NCBI GenBank assembly: GCA_026770585.1
Contig: MU646339.1
Location: 1,113,956-1,135,320, forward strand
Direction of reading: 5' to 3'
DNA from: Baffinella frigidus
Taxonomy: Eukaryota > Cryptophyceae > Cryptomonadales > Baffinellaceae
DNA length: 21,365 nucleotides
Shown here: one piece after another, positions 1-8,998 of the stretch
How positions within the stretch are numbered: position 1 is the stretch's first letter
How the letters are laid out: each line of letters begins with the position of its first letter
The notes under the pieces: model-generated
The model's database searches: none
What the model was told of the DNA's origin: nothing
What the model saw: only the letters and a program-made list of their open reading frames with translations
Position numbers and translations under genes: made by a program

Positions 1-156
1 AAACCCCACACCCCAAACCCCAAACCCCACACCCCAAACCCTAAACCCTAACCCCTAAACCCCAAACCCCAAACCCCAAACCCCAACCCCCCAAACCCCA
101 AACCCCAAGCCCCCAACCCCCAACCCCCCAAACCCTAACCCCCAAACGCACAACAG
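1..156. repeat. CCCCAAA/CCCTAAA telomere-like array (intron)
   Basis: Heptamer-like array with the C-rich strand on the coding strand, ending at the acceptor of exon 1. Variants CCCCAAA, CCCTAAA and CCCACAC-type units are mixed. Because it abuts an exon rather than ending the chromosome, I read it as intron DNA and not a telomere. Confidence 0.85.
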
Positions 157-216
157 GTGCCATGCCAGGAGGTGATCCGCGACTGGTTCTACCGCGATGC
201 CTGCGACGCTGTCCAG
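157..216 (+). CDS. DUF1995 gene exon 1 (first visible), copy a
   Basis: Acceptor CAACAG precedes 157 and donor GTGCCT follows 216. It is 60 bp, phase 0 at both ends, and encodes 20 residues: VPCQEVIRDW then FYRDACDAVQ. It corresponds to the helix that opens the DUF1995 domain. A second internal AG (167-168) could serve as a later acceptor in phase 0, removing four residues. The left flank is a CCCCAAA array and the right flank is G-rich TTTAGGG-like DNA. Whether this copy, the copy at 472-531, or both are spliced in cannot be decided from sequence. Confidence 0.7.
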
Positions 217-3200
217 GTGCCTATCAGCTGAGGTTTGGGGTTGAGGATTAAGGGTTTGGGGTTTAGGATGTGGAGTTGAGGGTTTGGGTTTCGCGTTTCG
301 CGTTTCGCGTAGGGTTCATGGTTTGGGGGTTGGGGGTTTGGTGTTGAGGGTTTAGGGTTGAGGGTTTAGGGTTTGGGGTTGACGGTTTAGGGAGGAAGGG
401 TCCAGGCGCCTCCCCGCGCCAACCCCCAGAACATCAAAAGGTTTAGGGTATGTTGTTTTAGGTTCGAACAGGTGGCATGCCAGGAGGTGATCCGCGACTG
501 GTTCTACCGCGATGCCTGCGATGCTGTCCAGGTGCTTTGGATTGAGGATTCGGGACATAAGGTTTGGTGTTGGAGGTTTGGGGTTCAGGGTTCATGGTTT
601 AGGGTTTGCTGCCCCCTGAAATCAACCCATGGCGTGTTGGTGTGGGATCCAGGGCTTAGGGATGATTTCAACGTTCAAATCCCCAAACCAACGCGACCTA
701 AGCCCACACCAACGCGACCTGAGCTTAGGGTTGGTTTCAAAGGAACGCTCACCCCCTCTTCCTGGACGCAGGTCCCATCGCAAGACCCCGCGGCAAGACA
801 GAGTGAGAGAGGTTGCTTTTTGTGCAACACGCACCCCCCCCCTACCGGAACCCCAGACCCCAAACCAAGCCTAAACCCTAAGTGGCCCTGGACGCAGGTC
901 ACGTCGACCCTGAAATCACTCCAGGTCACGTTGGTGTGGGGTCCAAGGCTTAGGGTTGATTTCAAAGGAACGCTCACCCCCCTTCCTGGACGCAGTTGCA
1001 AGAACCCGCGGCAAGATAGAGTAAGAGAGGTTGCTTTTTGTGCAACGCGCAAAACCATCCTGAGGGTTGAGGGTTGAGGGCCTGAACCCCAAACCCCAAA
1101 CCACGCCTAAACCCTAAATTGCCCTGAACGTAGGTTGCGTTGCAAGACCCAGAGTTGATCGCGAAGGCCAACGGACGCTTCAAGATCGAGTGTGTTCCGC
1201 CGGAGATCAACCCCGAGATGGACACCTTCCGGGTAACCAACCAGAACCCCGAAAACCGAAACCCTTACTCAACCCGAAACCCAAAACCCGAAACCAGAAA
1301 CCAGAAACCAGAAACCAGAAACCCTACCTAGACCCGAAACCCCGAAACTCGAAACCCTAACGAAACCCGAAACCCGAAACACGGAACACGCAAGATTTAC
1401 CTGGAGGAGCGTTTCGTGTTCAGAGGGTTTAGGCATTCGGGATGAGGTGTTGGGTATTAGGGGTGTCTTCAGGATCGAGTGCAGGTTTTTTATCGCCGGA
1501 AATGAACCCCGACATTGACTCCTTCCAGGTAACCTTGAAATCCGAAACCCGAAATCCTGAACCCAAAACCCGAAACCCTAAACCCTAAACCCTAAACCCT
1601 AAACCCTAAACCCTAAACCCTAAACCCTAAGCCCGAAACCCTGCTTCAACCCGAAGCCCGAAGCAAGAAACACCAAACCCTAACCGCAGGTTGGGACGAT
1701 GCTAGAGATGGTGCGGGAGCTCTATTTCGTGTTTATGGTTGAGTGTGTAGTGTGTCGTGTGTCGTGTGTAGTGTGAAGTGTATAGTGTATAGTGTATAGT
1801 GTATAATGTATAGTGTACAGTGTATAGTGTGCAGCGTATATTGTTTAGTGTGTAGTGTGTAGTGTGTAGTGTGTAGTGTGTAGTGTGTAGTGTATGGTGT
1901 ATAGTGTATGTGTATAGGGTATAATGTATAGTGTATAGTGCATACTGTATAGTGCTGAACCTAAACGCTCAATGCTAAACCCCTGGTGTACCTTTTTGCG
2001 CAGGTGGGGACGATGCTAGAGATAGCAAAAAGGAAGCTCGCGTATCCTGAACCGTATCCTGAACCCCAAGCCTCTAGGGTTGCTGCATCAACCTTGAACG
2101 TTGTTTTCCTTGAAACCGGAAAAATCTGTTTTTTCTTCTTGAAACCTTACGGGTTTTACCGAGTTTTGTCTGTGCCTTTTTGAGCAGGTGGGGACGATGG
2201 TAGAGATGGTGCGGGAACTCGTAACCTGAACCCCACGCCTCTAGGGTTCCTGCATCAACCTTGGAACCCTTCCGGGTTTTGGGTTAGTGAGGGTTACTGA
2301 AGGTAGTTGGATTCGTCTGGGTTCAGGTGGGGACGATGCTGGAGATGGTGCGGGAGCTCGCGCTGCGCATCGCCCTCGTTAACAACAAACGCGTACCGCC
2401 CCTCTCCTACCCTCTATACCCTACCCTACCCTACCCTACCCTACCCTACCCTACCCTACCCTACCCTACCCACATTAGTCCTCGTCAACAACAAACGCGT
2501 TCCGCCCTACCCTACCTACCCAGCACCCTAACTACCCTACCCTAACTAGGGTACATAGGGTAGGTAGGGTAGGGTAGGTAGGGCGTAGGGTAGGTAGGGT
2601 GCTGGGACCCTACCTACCCTACCCAGCGATGCGCATCGCCCTCGTCAACAACAAACGCGTACCTCCCCGCCCTACCCTAATCCCCCACACCCTACCCTAC
2701 CTACCCTAGCCCTCGGCAACGGCAAGCGCGTACCGCCCCGCCCTACCCTACTTACCCTACCCTACCTACCCATCACCCTACCCAGCACCCTACCTACCCT
2801 ATCTACCCTACCTACCCTACCCAGGGGAGGGTCTCCCGTGAAAGTTGCAACTTAGCTGGGTCATACTGGTAATGGCAAAGCAAGGTCAAGTAACCCCCAA
2901 ACCCTGAACCCTAAACCCTAAACCCTAAACCCTAAACCCTAAACCCTAAACCCTAAACCCTAAACTCTAAACCCTAAACCCTAAACCCTAAACCCTACAC
3001 CCTAAACCCTAAACCCAGGTGAAGATCTTCCCTGTAGTGTTTTGAGTGGATAGCAAAGCAAGGTCACACCATCCCCAATCCAATAATTGACTTGAGAATG
3101 TTCCCTGTAGTGTTTTGAGTGGATAGTAAAGCAAGGTCACACAACCCCCAAACCCTGAAACCAGGTGAAGATCTGCATCCAGGGGTCGCTCGGGGAGGGC

Positions 3201-3240
3201 ATCTTCACCGGACTCCCGCTCATGCTCTCTGGCATGCGCA

Positions 3241-3286
<46 letters not shown>

Positions 3287-3304
3287 CATACATACATACA
3301 TACA

Positions 3305-3340
<36 letters not shown>

Positions 3341-6300
3341 TATATGTATATGTATATATATGTATATGTATATGTAAATAATACTATATATATGTATATA
3401 TATGTGCATCTTCACCGGGCTCCCTCTCATGCTCTCTGGCATGCGCAATGTTGGACCCCGATACCCGAAATCCGAAATCCGAAATCCGAACCAGAAACCC
3501 CGAACCCGAAACCTGAAACCCGAAACCCGAAACTCCAAACCCGAAGCCCAAACCCAGAACCCGAAACCCCGAAACCCGAACCCCTGAACCCTAAATGCAC
3601 CGGCAGGTTGTGGAAGGCATGGATTGGGAGGCGCGCGAGGGCGAAATGTACGCTGGTAACTACCCGAAACTAACTACCCGAAACTCACTACCCGAAACTC
3701 ACTACCTGAAACTCACTACCCGAAACTCACTACCCGAAACTCACTACCCGAAACTCACTACCCGAAACGGTGGGGAAAGGCTTTTTCTCTCTCTCTATCG
3801 CACGAACGCGTATTTTCTCTCCAGGCAAGAAGCGCGTGTTTTCTTACACAGCGAGAGAGGGCGAGATGTACGCGGGTATACCTGCCCCGAAACCCTGCCC
3901 CGAAAACAGAACGGGGTGGGTTATGATTTCGTTGAGATGAAACAACGCGTGATTCCGCTCTGATAGGTTAACGTGATTTCTCTCCAGGAACCGCCCTTCT
4001 TCTCTCTAGCAAGCGAACACGTGGGTTTTCTCCAGGAACGAAGGGCTTGTTTTCCCCGGCGCACACACAGTGTGCTTCGAAGGATTTTTCGTCCGAAAAT
4101 CTGGTCGAAATATCGGTTAACTAAATGTCCTTGCACGCAGCATCGGTGAATTAAATGTCCAGTTAATCAACTGATTAAACCTCGGTCAATTAAATGTCGT
4201 TGTACGCGTTCAACATCAGGGCTGATGGTGAACGACATCATCAACCGGCGCACGGGCGAAGTAGCTATCAAGGGCTCCAAGGACGTACACTAGATGCCTT
4301 TACATACCTGTTTAAAGTCCTTTTGCAACCTTTTGTTGCAAAGAAACGGCCTTTACAAACCTGTCAAAAATAATTTTGCAAGTAAGTCTTTTTGCAGCGT
4401 TGCCAGATTTTGCCACTTTGGCGTTTGGCAGGGCTGATGGTCAACGACATCAAACTAACCCTGCAATCCCAAGAAACCCAAACCCGAAACTAACCCCGAA
4501 ACCCGAAACCCGAAACCCTGACTAGGGCTGATGGTGAACGACATCATCAACCGGCGCACGGGCGAGGTGGCGATCAAGGGCTCCAAGGAGGGCCGCGTCT
4601 CTTTCGGGGAGGTCCCTCCCACTCGGAACCACGCCAGAGGGTTTCCTCACGAAACAATCCAGTTGTTAACTCGAAAATGTTAAGAGGTTAGTAAAGAAGA
4701 GAAGAGAAGGATGTGTGAGGTGGCCAGCAAGGGCTCCAAGGACGGCCTTGTCTCTTTTTCGGGGAGGTCCCTCCTTACCCTGAACCCTAAACGTTGAATA
4801 AACCTTAAGCCCTACACTTTGACTACGAAAAATAGCACTTCCATGTTGGTGTAACTTATTTTAGAACTCTTGTAGGTAGTCCCAAATGTTGACCGCTGGT
4901 CAACATTCCAAATGTTGACCGGTTGTCAACTTTCAAAATGTTGACCGCTGGTCAACTTTAGGCTGCTCTCGAGGCGGGTCTGTGGGAGTGGTTCTTTCTT
5001 TCTAAACACGGGCGGGTGGGATAGACAGAACCACGCCCAAAACAGAATCTCCCGCCTAACCACTCGAGGCAAGAAACATGAGTATTTTAAAACCGGGGGC
5101 CCTTAAGTGGGGTGGTGTGTAGTAATTTTCGCATACGTATCCGGGTTTGGTGACATACGGGAGCTACGTGATCAAACTCGGGATCTCCCGCCTACCGCTG
5201 TCGAGTGACTTTGCCACCAAATTAAAATCCAGAGCCGGAAATCCGGTCGTGGTTTTTAATTTTAAAAGGACTTTGAAAGTCCATTTCCTTCACGAGTCAC
5301 GGGGAAGTTTTTTGAACCCTTTAAAATTGTGCCCCGTCCTCGCTCGGCAGCGTACCCCCAACCCCAAACCCGAACAACCAGGTCGGGCCCCAAAACCTCA
5401 GACCCCAGACAAGGTGTTGAGGGTTTAGGGTTGAAACTAGACCTAAAATCTAAACACCACACCCGAAACCCGAAACCCGAAACCCAAAACCCAAAACCCA
5501 AAACCCAAATCCTAAATCCCTAGTCCCAAAACCCAAACACCAAACGGCAGGTGGGACCGAATGTGGACGATGATGACGGCATTTTTGGAGGGTTTGGAGG
5601 GATATCATGCTCTGAGGGGCGATGGCAATAAAGACCGTCTAGCCTCGAGTGCAAACCCTCAACCCCCAACCTGAAATACCGTCCAGGTGGGACCGAACGT
5701 GGTCGAAGATGACGACGAGGTCTTCATTGTCATCGCGCCTCAGAGCATGGTATCCCTCCAGACCCTCTCAAGTTGACGGATTTGTACCGGGATCAACTTA
5801 AGAATAGTCCGAATGGAGGATAAGGTCTGCATCGCCCCCCAGAGCATGGTCTTCCCCCAAACCCTCGAAACTTGACGGGTTTGTACCGGGAGCCCAGAAC
5901 GTCAACTTAAGAATAGTCCGAATGGACGACCAGGTCTTGATCGTCATCACCCCACAGAGCATGGTCCCCCCTAAACCTTAAACCCTAGACACCAAAAGGC
6001 TGTTTTTACCCTAAGTTGACGGGTTTGTACTAGAAGCCCAGAACGTCAACTTATGGATAGTCCGACTGGAGGATGAAGTCTTGATCGTCATCGCACCCCA
6101 GAAAAGGGTCTCCCTCCAAACCCCGTAGGGTCCAGAGTTTGGGGTTTGGGGTTTGGGGTTTCCGGCAGGGGCGTAACCTACACCCTACACCCTACACACT
6201 AAACCCTAAACCCTAAACCCTAAACCCTAAACCCCTAGACCATAACACCTAAACCCTATTTCTCACTCCTAAACCCTACACCCTAACCCCCAGACCCCAA

Positions 6301-8844
6301 TCCCCAACCCTTCACACAGGTCGGCCCCATGCGGCCTTTCATCCTCATCAACCCTCTAACACCTAAACCCCAAACCCTAAGCCCTAAGCCCTAAACCCCA
6401 AACCCTAAACCCTAAACCCTAAACCCTAAACCCTAAACCCTAAACCCTAAACCCTAAGCCAATGAACCCAAAACCCCAAATCCCAAACCCCAAAACCCAA
6501 AACCCAAAACCCAAACCCCAAAACCCAAAACCCAAAACCCTGAACCACCTAACCCCTCTTTCTCACCTCTAAACCCTAACAACCCCAACCCCCAGACCCC
6601 AAACCCCAACCCTTCACGCAGGTCGGCGGAGCGTGTACGACCTGAAACCCCAACCCCTGAAACCTGAAACCTCAACCTGTGAAACCTGAGACCCTAACAC
6701 CTAAAACCTGAAACCCCAACCCCTGAAACCTGAAACCCGAACACCTAAAACCTGAAACCCAAACCCCTGAAACCTGAAACCCCAACCCCTCAAACCTGAA
6801 ACCTGAAACCCCTCAAACCTGAAACCCTAACCCCCAAATCCGAAAGGTCGGCGCGAGCGTGTACGGCGTCCTCGCCACGATAGTCGCCAAGGCCGAAACT
6901 ATTCGGGGCTTATTTCGCAAACCAGCCAAGGAAAATAGACCACACCCTGGTGCAGGCGCTGAACTCTATGAACCCCACACCCTGGCGCAGGTTGGCGCGA
7001 GCGGGTACGACGTGCTGGCGCCGGTGGTCGGCCGAAACCATGAGGGGCTGATCTCGCGAAACAGCAAGAAAAATAGGCCCCACCCTGGCGCCGAAACTAC
7101 GAGGGGCTTATTTCGCAAAACAGCAAGAAAAATAGGCCACACCCTGGCGCTAAACCTGACACCCTGGCGCAGATCGGCGCGAGCGTGTATGACGTGCTGG
7201 CGCCGATGGTCGCGAAGGCAGGCCCCACGCGGCCCTTCATCCTCATCAACCCCCGCCTCCGCGACCGCCCCTCCTCCGGTACACTCCCTCAATATGTGCA
7301 ATAAACCCTGAACCCTCATCCCTCAACCCTAACCCCTAAACCCTAACCCCTAACCCTAAACCCTAAACCCTCTCGACCAGGTGGGGTAATGTCGTTCAGA
7401 GGGCGGCCCCTAACCCATAATCCCAAAACCTTAAACCCCAAGCCCTAAACCCTAACCCCTGAATCAGGCGGGGTAATGTCGTTCGGAGGCCGTTCCCAGC
7501 GTCCCGAGTCCGCTGCGCCCCTCTAACCCCTACACCCTAGGGTTTAGTGGCCACGCCCCTCTAACCCTTAAGCCCTAACCCCGACACCCTCTCAACAAGG
7601 CGGAGTCGTGTCGTTCGGCGGGCGGCTCCTAACCCATAATGCCCAACCCCCCAAAACCCTAAACCATCATCCTTAACCCTAAACTCTAAACCTTGTACCC
7701 TGAATCAGGTGGGGTGATGTCGTTCGGTTGGTGGGCGCAGCGACTCGAGTTCGCCGCGCCCCTCTAACCCCTCACCCCTCACCCCTAAGCACGAAACCAT
7801 GACCCCGAAAGCAGGTGGGGTGATGTCGTTCGGCGGGCGGGCGCAGCGCCTCGAGTTCGCCGCCTCGTTCACCCAGGTTACCCCTCACCCATATATATAT
7901 ATATATATAGGTTACCCCTCACCCATATAATTACTGAACGAGGCGGCGAACTCGAGGCTTGGTTACCTCTCACTTTTTTCCTTCTTCTTCGTTACTCTCG
8001 ATACAGGTCCTAAGAGAACCCCTAACCCCTAACCTCTAACCCCTAACCCTTAACCACCAACCCCTAACCCCTCACCCCTCGCCCCTAACCCCAAACCCCT
8101 AACCCCTAACCCCTAACCCCTAACCCCTGAACCCTAATTATAACCCTGCCTCCTTCTCAAGCGGCTTTAGTTCGCCTTCTTTCAGGTTACCCCTAACCCC
8201 TAGAATTACTACACACTTGGGTCATACTAGTCATAGTAAAGCAGTTGTGTAGTGATTTTTGTTGCCAGCTTCTAAAAGAAAAACACACCCAACCCCTAGA
8301 ATTGCTTCACAAGCGGGTCATACCAGTCATAGTAAAGCAGTTGTGTAGTGATTTTTGTTGCCAGCTTCTAAAAGAACAATCCGTTTCCCCGGATTAATTA
8401 ACCCTGAAGTTCGGAGGGCGGTCCGAGCGGCTCAACCACACAGCGGACTTCGAAGGGATCTTGAATAACCCTTAAGCGATAAGACCTAGGACCCTACGGT
8501 AGGCAACCCGTAGGGACATAAGGGGGGTCCTCAGGATACGGTAACGGTCAGACCTAGGACCCCAAAAATTCCCTTTGTAGCCCTCTTTGTGGGTTCCTCC
8601 TTCACTCAGGTTCGCATATCCGTGTTTGTTTTTGATAAAGGAAGTGTGGGGCTACGAATATTACTACGCAACTGCTTTGGATACCGCTCTAACGCCTCTC
8701 TCTCTCCCTCCCTCTCTCTCCCTCTCTCCCTCCCTCCCTCTCTCCCTCTCCCTCTCCCTCTCTCTCTCTCTCTCTCGCTCTCTCCCGTGTGGCTGTTTGA
8801 AACGTAACCGTTACAACGTTCTCCCCCCCTCTCTCTCTCCCTCT

Positions 8845-8881
<37 letters not shown>

Positions 8882-8966
8882 CCGGGTGGCAGTTTGAAAT
8901 GTAACCGTTGTAACGGTCTCTCCCTCCCTCTCTCCCTCTATCCCTCTCTCTCTCCATCTCTCTCCC

Positions 8967-8998
<32 letters not shown>

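Noticed and set aside
1-156. Chromosome end (true telomere)
   Set aside because: The array contains mixed variants and leads into an exon of a multi-exon gene; similar arrays lie throughout the window.
472-1077. A 201-residue plus-strand open frame
   Set aside because: Only its first 60 bases are an exon; the rest reads through a GT donor into repeats with no family signal.
3119-3673. A 184-residue frame with Ser-Leu and Ile-Tyr runs
   Set aside because: It crosses exon 4 remnants, CT and CATA microsatellites and CCCGAAA repeats, and out-of-frame exon 5.
6859-7311. A 150-residue frame across exon 8 and its copies
   Set aside because: It reads through decoy acceptors and filler; the DUF1995 frame of 7173-7278 is different from the frame used over that part.
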